Source: Hymenochaete sp. R1
Taxonomy: Eukaryota > Basidiomycota > Agaricomycetes > Hymenochaetales > Hymenochaetaceae
Length of the DNA stretch: 25,606 nt
Direction: 5' to 3'
NCBI GenBank assembly: GCA_019400425.1
Contig: JAFREE010000246.1
Span: 1-25,606, forward strand
Shown: positions 1 to 9,775 of the stretch, in pieces
How positions within the stretch are numbered: position 1 is the first letter of the stretch
Layout: every line of letters starts with the position of its first letter
Program-made: the position numbers and the translations under genes
The notes under the pieces: generated by a model
What the model was told of the DNA's origin: nothing
What the model saw: only the letters and a program-made list of their open reading frames with translations
The model's database searches: none

Positions 1-38
1 CGCCAGTCGATGCTCATTACTTACATGATTTTTAGTAG

Positions 39-301
39 CTAAATTTGTCGGTGCTTACCGATTGTGCTACAATGACCACCGCTGCCCGTTTAGTTGAGAA
101 TGTTGGTGTTGGAGCGTATCTGCGTGCTGCTCATTTCGCAATAGTCGGTCCTGCTAACTTCTGCAGCACAGGCATTGACGTGCTCCCTGCACTCACGGTC
201 ACCATCTTAAGCCCAATCCAGGTGGGTACATCGCTCAGCTTCAAATTCGGTGTAATGGCTAACCAGGATGCGTCAAAGCTCTCGTATCAGATATTATCAG
301 G
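39..301 (+). pseudogene. Ferritin-like (Rds1-type) protein fragment with internal deletion
   Basis: The frame is open from just after a TTTTTAGTAG acceptor-like site. It contains ARLVENVGVGAYL then RAAHF, which resembles a helix of the fungal ferritin-like domain family (Rds1-like stress proteins). It then jumps to NFCSTGIDVLPALTVT, which resembles the region after the helical bundle in that family. The usual helix with an EARHQ-type motif is missing, and there is no room for an intron between the two parts, so I read this as an internal deletion. The 5' part would lie left of the window. A fold-back element begins where similarity ends. The family assignment rests on recognising short motifs. 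It could instead be a divergent functional gene. Confidence 0.4.
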
Positions 302-385
302 TGCGGAATGCGGATCCGCCGTAAAACGGCTTGCGGATGCGGAAGAGCTCCTTCAAGTCGACTTTTCCGGCGGAAATTTTCCGCA
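302..385. repeat. Short fold-back (inverted-repeat) element
   Basis: The left arm at 302-321 reads TGCGGAATGCGGATCCGCCG. The right arm at 368-385, read on the minus strand, is TGCGGAAAATTTCCGCCG. Both share TGCGGAA at the outer end and TCCGCCG at the inner end. Within the element lie further dyads: GCGGATCCGC at 311-320 and CCGTAAAACGG at 319-329. The right arm is itself almost palindromic. This could be a small MITE-like element or a cruciform-forming relic. It sits exactly where the ferritin-like fragment stops. No target-site duplication is obvious. Confidence 0.45.
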
Positions 386-443
386 AACATCACTACTCAC
401 CAATCAGTCAGCAGCCTTTTTGCATACGCTTTCAAGCCCCTCG

Positions 444-790
444 TCACTTGCGTCGTTCAGTGTTCACTCGTCCCAAATCCTCGAAAACGCGGCCGCAAGA
501 GAATCGAAATCGGTCTGCACGGACTCGGATAGGGCTGTACCTTGGGCATTGGACGCGGATGGTCATCCTCCGAGTCTCCGACCCGACTTCCGGTGCCAAT
601 CCACCACTCGCTGCCAACGTAACCACTGAATTCTGTGTCTTCTCCATCGACGAACACAGTGACAGAAGTGTCGAAATCAACGATCTGTAGTACTAGTCTG
701 AAATCCTCAGTGAACACCAGATCGCCGGGCTTGAAATCGCGATGCGCAATCCTATTGTCGTGCATGAAAGTGACGGCGCCTCTGGCCAAG
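444..790 (-). pseudogene. Protein kinase domain relic with a frameshift
   Basis: One minus-strand frame (about 790 to 601) carries FMHDNRIAHRDFKPGDLVF, a subdomain VI catalytic loop (HRD...K). Then comes IVDFDTSV, with DFD in place of DFG, and GYVGSEWW of the activation segment. The APE motif follows in another frame (about 600 to 444) as APEVGSE, then YSPIRVRADRF and SCGRVF. These are typical of the divergent kinases expanded in Agaricomycetes. One extra base near 597-601 separates the frames, and there is no room for an intron. The second frame ends at a TGA at 444. No convincing N-lobe was found upstream of 790. A sequencing error could also explain the frame change. Confidence 0.6.
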
Positions 791-1916
791 TATCGAGTAG
801 TATCGACCGACTAAGCTCGACAAAATACGGCCGTAACACGCCACCACCAGCGAAAATTTAGTCGTCAACAGATCGGGGTTCGGGAAGCACGATATACGCC
901 CCCACGTCCAAGTTACATGTAAGTATCTCACACAATTCAATTTTCAATGATCTGTTCGCAGGCCGGATTCTTCTTGTGTCGTGTCCGAAGGACTTCAAGC
1001 TCGTCCAAATAGATGAGTCGCTTGGCTATGTATGCATATTGTGTATACCGGCCATCCGAGGTCTGTCCGTCGACAGACTCTACGTATGTGACGCCGCGGC
1101 AGAAGCTGGGAAGAAGAAGAAATCAGCAATAATTCTGAATTCATTCGATTGTTCGTCCATAATCCTACCTTAACTTTTAACTCTTGGATCAGTGGATCCC
1201 ATTTTCATGTACGCTCTAACTTGAACACCAACTCATACTCCGCATTCAGTTGCGGCATTCTCGAAATCGAAAGGAGGCTCTACGGCGTCTACGCTCAGGC
1301 TCCTCGTTTATGCTAACGTTGCTATGCCCTCTTCGTTCGAGCCCCCCCCCCCCCCTTCTTTCGCACCTCCTTTCGTGGTTGGCTCGTTAGCCCGAGGTCG
1401 GAGCCCACGGAACGTTTTTAACGTTTTTCTTCAAGTTGATGCACCGCTCGATCAAGTCTAAGTCTTCCAGTTCCTTAGTCCTCAGGCTCGTCCATCTCGA
1501 TTCTCGTCCAAGAATAGAATCTAGTAAGATACGGTGTAGAACCACGTTGTCCAACACGAGGTCAGCCTGAACAAGGTTTTGTCGGTGTATTTTTTGTAGA
1601 GTTCCTCCAGAAGTAGCGCCGCTGCCCCTTTTCGCCGTGACTACGCTTACGCTTTGAAGCTGGCCCGCCTACAGACTACAGACTACAGACTACAGTAGCG
1701 TTCTGCATCCTGTGCATTCCACGTATCAGTTCTGAGTTCTCTTCTATTCGACTCGGATGCTCGTCTGCATCTGCTGACTGCTGTACATCATGTACATGAA
1801 GATACATGTAACAATCCAAGCCCAAGCCCAAGCGTTGGCCCGGGGTCTTTTCACCAATAACCATTTCTCACACATAACCAACCAGGCCAGCCTAAGAATC
1901 AGACCAACTCAAACCC
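791..1916. other. Intergenic, no recognisable gene
   Basis: No reading frame here matched a family I know, on either strand. It holds a run of 14 C (1342-1355), a 7-bp tandem repeat (CTACAGA, about four copies, 1669-1695) and AAGCCC-type short repeats near 1818-1834. The left part may include decayed N-lobe sequence of the neighbouring kinase relic, but I could not show this. Confidence 0.5.
1669..1695. repeat. Heptanucleotide tandem repeat (CTACAGA)n
   Basis: Three full copies of CTACAGA plus a six-base partial copy lie in tandem, with no mismatch. Confidence 0.9.
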
Positions 1917-3279
1917 CTAGCACGAAAAGAACCCCTCCCCAAACCTCCCCAAAACAACACCCTGCGTCACAGCATCCACGTCCCCCTTCGTCTGCGCGCT
2001 CATCACGCTCACACTAGCCACGCACCCTCCCCTCGCGATCACGCTGCTCTCCGTCGGCAGCCGCGTCCGCCCGCAGGTCTCCACGTCGTCCGGGTCCCCG
2101 ATCCCGGCTGCGTTCACCCTCGTCAAAATAAACGCATACGCGTCCCCGCTCGTATCACTGTCGCTGTCGGCGCAAGCCCCCGTCGCGGCGGCGTAGTTGA
2201 CGTTGAGGATAGTGCCTGCTGGGAGGAGAGGCGAGGCGTTCGAAGAGAGGAGGGTTTGGACGACTTTGAGGCCGAGGGAGGCGTAGGTGCGGGCGGTGGT
2301 GGTGGAGGCGAGGGTCGAGTCCGAGAGGGTTGTGTAAGAGACTTGGGAGCCGCCGGCGCCGGAGAAGGCGATGGCGGGGATGGATTCCTTGCCTGCTTCG
2401 GTCGCTGCGCCGCTGTAGCCACGGTGGTCGTGGTGGAAAATTAGTTGTGAGGTTTGGAATAAGGTGTATCGAATGAGTTAGAATTGATGTTTTTTTGTTT
2501 TTTTTTGTTTGTGTTTTAAAAAAAGGATAATGAGAAAGGCGAGCTTACACTGTCCCGGAGATGAGCACCGTCGAGCCGAGGTTGTTACCCACGTTTGGAC
2601 CCGCGACGACGAGGTCCGGAGCCGCACCGTCGAAAAACTGAGGAGCGACGGTCTGGATACCGAACTTGACCGAAGTGACCCTACCAAAGTAAGCAATCAT
2701 TGAATCAATAATCAATATCCTCTGCGTCCTTGGCGCATTCAGGTTCTTAGGCCTGCAACTTACGGAAACGAGTTCACATAGTTCAAACGTGCTGCAGGTA
2801 TTAATATTCCAGGGTACGATAAGTAAGGAGAGACGCTTCCGAACGAACGTGGACGTGGACCGTGAGCACTCACAATCACTTGCGTTGGACCCCGTAGACG
2901 GTGCCCCAGCCGGACAAGATTCGAACTCGCACCCCGACGAGCCTACGGGTGTGGGTGTCGCGTCCGAGGACCCCGTCCCGGATTCGTTATCGGCGGGAGC
3001 GGAGAGGACGATCTGGAAAGAAGACATCATGATGCCGATCAACGTTTTTATATGTGAAATTCTTGTATAATATATAGTTATGTGAATGAAGGAGAGAGAG
3101 GGACGTACGTTGAACCCGGCGTCGTCGAACGCGTCGAAGTGGGCTCGGATGTTGGCTACTGCCCATCCATCGTCATTTGACTGAAGCACGTTTACTTGTG
3201 CGATCGCGAGAGAGCCCCACAGTACCAGTGAGAGAGAGAGACGCGAGCAAAGCAGAAGCAGAGAGTAGACTGCAACCAT
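1917..3279 (-). CDS. SurE-family secreted acid phosphatase / 5'-nucleotidase
   Basis: Five exons (minus): 3279-3109, 3012-2874, 2791-2764, 2680-2549 and 2412-1917, giving 321 residues with every junction in frame. The start is an ATG followed by a hydrophobic signal peptide (residues 1 to about 27, ending LAIAQ), so the product is probably secreted or vacuolar. Residues 31-38 (VLQSNDDG) are the SurE N-terminal motif, with the paired metal-binding aspartates at 36-37. APADNESG carries the following Asn/Ser loop. The 28-nt third exon completes LNYVNSFP, GPNVGNNLG matches the second metal-site loop, and SGTVGAA with IPAIAFSG is the conserved core. SurE enzymes remove phosphate from nucleoside monophosphates and other phosphoesters. 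Fungal secreted members have been described as acid phosphatases. Cysteines in the insert and near the C-terminus suggest disulfides. The exact substrate is unknown. Confidence 0.88.
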
Positions 3280-3352
3280 TTTGTATCAGCAGTACCCCGG
3301 GCCAGCGTGTTCAAGTTGGTCAATGCCAGCGTGTCAGAAAATGAGAGCCGCC

Positions 3353-3359
3353 TTTTATA
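3353..3359 (-). promoter_or_regulatory. TATA box of the SurE-family gene
   Basis: TATAAAA on the minus strand, about 75 bp upstream of the ATG at 3279. Spacing suits a fungal core promoter. Confidence 0.6.
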
Positions 3360-4382
3360 CCGCAGCGTGAGCTATATTCGTATTAATATTCAATCAATCG
3401 CAGGCGCCTGGCTATATTTAACATTTGCAAAGAATCCACAATATTGGATTCCGAAGGGACGGTCGGAAGCACGGGAGAGTGAATTCAGAAGTGATGGGCC
3501 AATGAGCTGTTGATTGTGGACGAACGAGGGATGGTGTGACGTGTCGGGAGCACATGGCTGTTTTGACGAGTACTTGTCACTTGAAGTAGTCGTCCACACA
3601 CACGCTTAACTGTTAACACAGGCCAAGTCAGGTCAGGTCAGTACTGGTGACTGGTGATGCAGAGGTGGGATATGATACGAAGCTGGATGAGTTCGAAATA
3701 CTAAGGCACGAGTCATGGGATTCGAGTCGAATTGGAATTGGAAACTGGACTGACGATGACGCACGTTTACAGACACAATCATCAGCCAGGGCTTGGCGCT
3801 CAACTTGACAGAAAGCCGTTACTGGACTGTACTGTGAACATACTAAGGCGGTCGTTTCGCGGTTCAGAGCACCAGTGACAGAGTAAGACGAGACGGTCTC
3901 GGAGGAATTCTTGCATCACCGTCGCCAATCGATACGCCTCCCTTCCGAATCCCCATTTCCTTTGTACATTATTACTCGCCCGCCTCTTTTGTTCTGAAGA
4001 CACCTCCGAGCGAAGCTTGATTTTACACGTATGAAGAAACAATGCTAAGGATGTTTGGTGCGCGATGGTAGTCGTAGGGATACTCCGAGTCCGAGGTGCT
4101 CTTGGTTCTTGGTGCTCTTGGAGTCGGTTCCGAATTCGGGTCAACGATCGTCACTCACAGACCACCCAGCATCCAGCACTAGTGAACAATTCACACATTG
4201 ACTCAACCTCGCAGCTCTCACAAAAAAAAACTCATGGAAAACCAGATTCATCTCATTCTCATTCTCATTCCCCTACCCCCTCAGCCTCTCACCACCCGTC
4301 TTCCAGAACGTATCGACGAACCAACCACCGAATGAACGAGAGCCAGAGCCAGAGCGAGCGTCGACCGACGCCTCCTGCGCTA

Positions 4383-4403
4383 CAGCAGCAGCAGCAGCAG
4401 CAG
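4383..4403. repeat. Trinucleotide microsatellite (CAG)7
   Basis: Seven perfect CAG units, apparently noncoding. Confidence 0.95.
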
Positions 4404-4420
4404 CTCTGCACTGGGTACCA

Positions 4421-4455
4421 GTCAATGGTCAATGGTCAACGGTCAATGGTCAAGG
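4421..4455. repeat. Heptanucleotide tandem repeat (GTCAATG)5
   Basis: Five consecutive 7-bp units; units 3 and 5 each differ by one base. Confidence 0.9.
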
Positions 4456-4597
4456 GGGAGGGGGGGATATCGCAAATGCGCTGCTGATATCCTTCAAGTT
4501 GGCTTACGTCCCGCCTCGTCCCGCCTCCTTCCGCTGCCCCGAACAGAACACACTCGATAGTGGTAAATACAATATAAATACGGAGCATACCTGACCT

Positions 4598-4621
4598 CAC
4601 GGGCACGGGCACGGGCACGGG
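4598..4621. repeat. Hexanucleotide tandem repeat (CACGGG)4
   Basis: Four perfect copies of CACGGG. Confidence 0.95.
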
Positions 4622-4856
4622 TGCGGCGTCGAAGGTGGGTCAGTGGTCACGGCTCTTCTTTAAGTTCTTACGTCGAATCGAACGACAGCTCACTACATAC
4701 GTACATGTACGTACGTACGTGTACTCTTAATCGCGTCGTGAAAAATTGTCCCAGACGTGCTATCGTTGCATCGTCTGATTGTATTTTACGCGTTTACAAG
4801 TCTGGGATGGTACAGAAAAAGGAGGACTATCGGTATCTACTGTGAACTGTGTGGGG

Positions 4857-4876
4857 TATCTATCTATCTATCTATC
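4857..4876. repeat. Tetranucleotide microsatellite (TATC)5
   Basis: Five perfect TATC units. Confidence 0.95.
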
Positions 4877-5278
4877 GGGTCTATGGACAATGGAAGAGAC
4901 GGAGGCGGAGAAAGAAGAAAGAAGAAAAGAGAAAACAGGGAAGAGAAGCGAGAGGAGAGAGGAAAAGGTGCGGAACGAGATGACTACAACTACAACTACA
5001 ATTACAATTACGCGAGACGAACGACTCTTTTACCGGGCCTTCGAAGAATAGGGATAGCGGACGATTACCGACAAAGGAGACAATGGACAATGAGCGTCCT
5101 TCCAAGCGAGGATAACAAATGACTCGAACGAATCAAAGAGGAACGAAGAAGTGGTACGGGAGGCTCACAGACGATCGAGGAATCGAGTAAAGAGGAGGGT
5201 GATGTGGTTGGTATAAAGAGGAGCACGACGCGGTAAGGTAAGCCATAGACTCAAGCACTTACGAATCCTTCTTTCCTT

Positions 5279-7788
5279 TCACGAACCTTGAGCCAACTCA
5301 TCGTTGGTCACCGAGCTCGACACGAAGGGTATCAAACGCCAAGAGACGCGATACACCAAAGCGGAGCGGACGGCGACGTCAACGATCGTCAGGTCAGGAT
5401 TCACTACTACGGAACTGTTTTGGAGAAAAGGGATGAAGAGAAATTAGTTTTCGACGGCGATGGGACTCGAAGGGGGGAAGAGACTTACGAAGGTCGTTGG
5501 GTGCTTGTTTTCTTTGTCTTTAAGACGGCTTTGCGTTCCTCGCGGTCCTCCTCGAACTTCTCCTCGGAATCGGCCTCGGCGGCGGCGTCCTGATGCTCCC
5601 AGTTCCAACTCGGCGCGCAGCTTCCGTCATCGTCACCCTCGTCGTCATCGTCACGCTCGGACCAGCGCTAGGCAGCGCCGGACCCGCGGTATCGCCATTA
5701 GAGACATCCACCAAGGCGCTGCGTCGGCGTTTCGGGACGGGCCTGACGTCCCTGGAAGACGATGCTGAAGGACCTTCCTCGTCGCCGTCGACGTCGCTGT
5801 CGTCGCGCTTGCGCTTCTGCTGGGCCCGGGTGCTGATCCTCGGGGCCGTGCGGTTGGGCGGCGTAGACGGGATCGGAAGCTGCACGGGCACTGGAGACGA
5901 TGGGACTGCAATGTTGGCTGCGTCGTCGGTATCCTCGGACAGATCCATATCGACTTGGTCGAACGAGTTCGAGTTGTCATCCTGAATGGCATCGACGTCG
6001 ATAACAACTTGGGCATTCGCCGGTCCCGGAGTACGCATCCTGCGCCCAAGTCCCTCCATAATCAACGGGTACTCTTCCTCGTCAGAAACGGCCTCGCCTC
6101 CCACGATGTTCACAATCCATTTCCTCCTCTGCCTCTCGCTGATCCTCGAAAGCCATTCCGGTTCGCCGAATCGTTCGATTGTCTTGCTGAACTTGACGCG
6201 CTTCCCGTGCGCGCGGTTTGACGTTGGAGCTGGCAATGGGAAGTCCTCGCGAGTATCGGCGTAGGTGTTACGAGTGCGGGCCGGGTAGAAGGGGTCTTCG
6301 ATGCGCATGGTCTTGGTTCGACGGAGGCCGTGGGGACGAGAACCAGTCCTGCTCCTGCTCCCTGACGCGGCATTGGCGTCGACGTCGGCGCGCTGCTTGC
6401 CGAGCCTCCTATAAGGCATGTTCGCAATCCTTTCATCACGCCTTGCCGCCTCGAGCATCTCCGGAGGAGTCCTGAACACGAGCGGCGGCGGTCCTCGCCT
6501 GCTTTGACGAGATAACGGGGTCCGAGGGTTCGAGGACCTGAAGTTGAGGTTGTCCGCGTCGTTGTTGAAAGGCGGATCCAGGGTGACCGACGGTGTGATG
6601 GAAAGAGTCTTGGGCCTGCCGTAATCCTTGAACGGGTCGAACTCGGCCGAAGGGATGAACGACGCATCGCGCCTTTGGATGAACTGGAGAGCGCGTTCGT
6701 CGTCGATGTCAGCCATATCCTTCAGACCAAATAGCCCGTGAGACTCGGCACGAGCCTTCGCCCACTTCGAGTCCACAGCCGGGCGTTCCTTCGGTCTGAG
6801 GTGGTACCCGTTCGCCATCCCGAACACGTCGTGTCCTTCTTGCGCGACCTTGCGTTGTTTTTCCTCCACTTCGACGTACGCCAAGATCTCCGCCATCGTC
6901 GGCTTCCTCTCGTGATCCACAAGCCTCCACCATCCGGGCCTCCCAACCTTATCGTCCTCGTATCCTGTGACCTTACCAAACTGACCCGTCTCGCGCGCGA
7001 CCCTCCGGTACGCGCCGACACCCAACATCGCCGCACCGAGCGCGAAGTCCTTGATGTCGTCGAATGTGATGAACCCGCAAGTGAAGAGACGGTCGACGTC
7101 TTCGGGCGTCAAGGTCGCGGAGGGCGGGACGTCGAAGATGTTGTGGGTGAGGGCCATGAACTGTAAGTAGAAGAACGCGAGGGCCTTTGCGTGGGCGGGG
7201 TACTCCTCGATGGCGCTGCGGTTGGTGCGAGTCCGCGGGGCGTCGTCGAAGCGTGGCGTGGTGTGGTAGGCGAAGTTGATTGGGAGGAGGGCGGAGTCGA
7301 GATATTCGTCGAAGTACCGGTGGGGAAAGTCGGGAAGGCCGGGGGCGGGTGTGAAGCCTTTGGCGGTACGGGGTTCCTCCTCATTGTCATCTCTGTGAGC
7401 GCGGGTGCGCGCACCGGTGATGGCAGCCGAGGATGAAGCACTTGCTTCTGTCGAATTGCTGGTTATGTTCTGGAAAGGCTCCTCGTTAGTCACAGATAAA
7501 AAACCACAATTTGTCAGATAAACGTACCTCATTCTGGGCCTGAGCTGTCGCCGGTCCAGGACTTCCAGCGCCAGCGGGGACGATGTTCCCCATCTTGTCG
7601 CTGAAGACGAGGGTGGTGAGTCCCGGAGAGCCCAGGAGCTCGCCCACCGAGTAGGCGTCAGTGTCGCTGTCGTTGCCGACGCTGATGTCAGCGTCGGCGA
7701 AGACGTTGGTGGCGGAGCTGGTGACTGCAGCCATCGCGCCGGATGCGATGGTGCTTACGCGGTTGACAATGCCTGTGAGCCAGGACAT
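5279..7788 (-). CDS. Large NLS-rich protein of unknown function, probably nuclear
   Basis: No family recognised. Exon 1 (7788-7528, 87 codons) starts MSWLTGIVNRVS at an ATG; it is followed by a 58-nt GTACGT...CAG intron and a long exon from 7469. The middle part (about residues 110-270) is the most ordered and has conserved-looking aromatic residues (HRYFDEYLDSALLP, GRPGWWRLVDHERKP). The rest is polar and probably disordered, with basic NLS-like clusters (QQKRKRDD, PKRRRSA). Two C-termini are possible. Reading straight on ends at 5520 (736 residues), but the last 50 codons use AGG/ACG/CCG, unlike the rest. A 44-nt intron (5711-5668) would instead move to a frame with normal GAG/GAC/GCC codon use and an acidic stretch. 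That frame continues over a GTAAGT...ACAG intron (5488-5415) to a stop at 5279 (777 residues). I favour the second model. Confidence 0.72.
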
Positions 7789-9775
7789 GGTAACCGAGTA
7801 TGTGGTTGAGCGGTTATGGGGTGTCGTTCGATGGGTGTGCGGACCGATGTTTGATTGGTGGTTGGTGTTATGAACTTGATTTACTGTCGTCGTCGTCGTC
7901 GAGAGCGATGCGCGGCGAGCGGCGAGCGGCGGACGGTGAACGACGAGCTCGGAGGGGGGGGGGCGAGTGAGTGGTAGGAAGACAAGAGGGAAACGACTCC
8001 GAACCACCCGCGTGCGGAGTTTATATGTGCCTTTTTGTGGCTTCCCTGCTAAGCGCGTGTCACGTGGGGCGCGTTTTTATTGACCCCCTCTGAGCCTCCA
8101 TTGTTCTGCTTGTTCTTTGTCTTTTAGCCGAGACTTACTTTTACGTCTTTGTTACGTCATAGAGAGAGAAAAAAAAAAAGGGGGGGGGGGGGGGATGCCA
8201 CGCCATTCTGCTGCTTTGTGGATGATGCTTCGATTCGTCGATTTCGTTGGGTTGGGTGTTGTCGTTGTGGTTCTTACTGCGAATCGCGTGGCTGAGGTAA
8301 CCCACCGACATCGTGATCGTGATATCAGTTGTGAATGACTTGCTTAACTTTAAGTGCGAAGACAAACAGATTCTCGTGGAAAACGAGCTACGAGACTGGA
8401 TGACATCGGCGATGGATGTTGGCGCGCGTGTGCGCTTTCACGGTCTTCAGATTACTTGGCCTCCGAGGCAGTGTCGTTTCTAAAACATCAATGCGATATA
8501 TTTATTCGAGTCTTTGTCAAGCGAAAACGTCTCACTGGCATAAGCAGCAGCTTTTTCTTTAACGTTTAATGATATCTATTACTTCGCACTGGCAGTGGTG
8601 TCATCCGAGTCGGTCGCCATCGAATCTTCAAGTTCTTAACGGAGTCTCTCCACGCAAAGTCGACAGAAATGATGGGAACGTATATTCAACAGCGACGTTC
8701 AAGTTTAAATGACCCAGTCTGTCCCCGCTACTGGTAGACGTGAGGAAGAAATAACGATGTTCGAGGGAGAGAGCGAAATGAGATGCACATAATCAGACTT
8801 GGAGTCCCCAAAGAAGAGAATGGAATCTACACTGGAGTCTGAAGCAAAATGGTTAAAGCCATAAAGAACAAAGGAAATGAACGGATATATTCCCAGTACA
8901 GTAGATACATTCAGCCAGAGAATCGCTGCTATTCCGTGTGTAGTAATTCACCTATAAGCCTGGATCGAGCAAAATGAGTTGACGGTTGTTGAGTCGCGTG
9001 TCTCTTCCCGAGCAGACTCGGAGACCTGAAAACTACTTCAGACTTGCATGCGCCCGATCGAAATAAGAGCCCGCATGCCAGTGACTGTATCATATACTTG
9101 CATGTAGCTAGTCAAGACTCCGAGACGGCGGCGAGACCACAGTCACCTCAGACGGCTGGTCAGTGACAGTGAGAGGATACAGAAGGTGACACTGGCACGA
9201 GTCCCTTCGAGACTTCTTCGCTCTACAACGGAGATATATGTCGCTTTGTCTTTTTTTTTTGAGGTACATGTATCTGGAGCGTCAGTGCACTCACTAGCTG
9301 TGTGAACACGGTGTGAAGAGAAAGCAGTTGATATATGCGGAGGGTCGCATACTAGTATGTAATGGTGAATATGCTCCCAACCTCGCAAGCCGATACGAAG
9401 TACACAAATCCATGAGCGTGGATAAGGCGATAGGAAGGTGAAGGTCGAAGTAACAAGTGCCATTGACGTGGTGCACGTCATTGGGCACAATGACTTCTGC
9501 AATATGTCCGTATGTGCATATCAAAGAATCGGAAGGACACTCTGCATCATCAATATCGATGTTGCCTCGCTCTCTCGGTACAGATCAGTAACTTGAATGC
9601 CGAGCGAGAGCTCAAGGAGCAAGGAACACACGAGCGACGCAATGTAGTGTAAGAGTCCCTGAAAATGTAAGCTATCTATTCATTTGAAATAATGATACAA
9701 AACTATTTTCCACACCATAAAGAAGGAAAAAAACGCGAACGCCTAAACCCACGTTTAAACCAACAGCCCAAGCAC
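7789..9775. other. Intergenic, no recognisable gene
   Basis: About 2 kb with only short open frames and no family match. The left end is the promoter and 5' leader of the gene at 5279-7788, with repeated CGT/CGTC units near 7888-7900 and a TTACGTCA (ATF/CREB-type) site at 8152-8159. A mononucleotide junction lies at 8169-8194. The rest (8200-9775) shows nothing I can name. Confidence 0.55.
8169..8194. repeat. Homopolymer junction, A11 followed by G15
   Basis: Eleven A directly followed by fifteen G. Long G runs are unusual and error-prone, so the exact length is uncertain. Confidence 0.9.

Larger units (their letters stand above)
3360..5278. other. Long intergenic region rich in microsatellites
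   Basis: I see no gene in this stretch of about 1.9 kb. Open frames are short and low in complexity. The right half holds at least six unrelated simple repeats, listed separately, plus purine-rich tracts near 4900-4990. It is flanked by the 5' end of the SurE-family gene and the 3' end of the gene at 5279-7788. Confidence 0.6.

Noticed and set aside
2123..2422. Pro/Ser-rich minus-strand frame of 99 codons.
   Set aside because: It is an alternative frame of the SurE-family last exon. Its low-complexity content follows from GC-rich codons of the real gene.
2915..2945. tRNA T-loop-like GAGTTCGAATC on the minus strand.
   Set aside because: It lies in a SurE exon and no cloverleaf can be built around it.
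4881..5105. Cys/Ser/Leu-rich open frames around the purine-rich tract.
   Set aside because: They come from simple repeats (CTACAA, GAGA-type) and show no coding constraint.
5651..6049. Second minus-strand frame within the NLS-rich gene.
   Set aside because: It has abnormal composition and lies inside the well-supported long exon.
9143..9524. Two overlapping minus-strand frames in the long gap left of Eaf3.
   Set aside because: No family match, no good splice context, and no preference for either frame.
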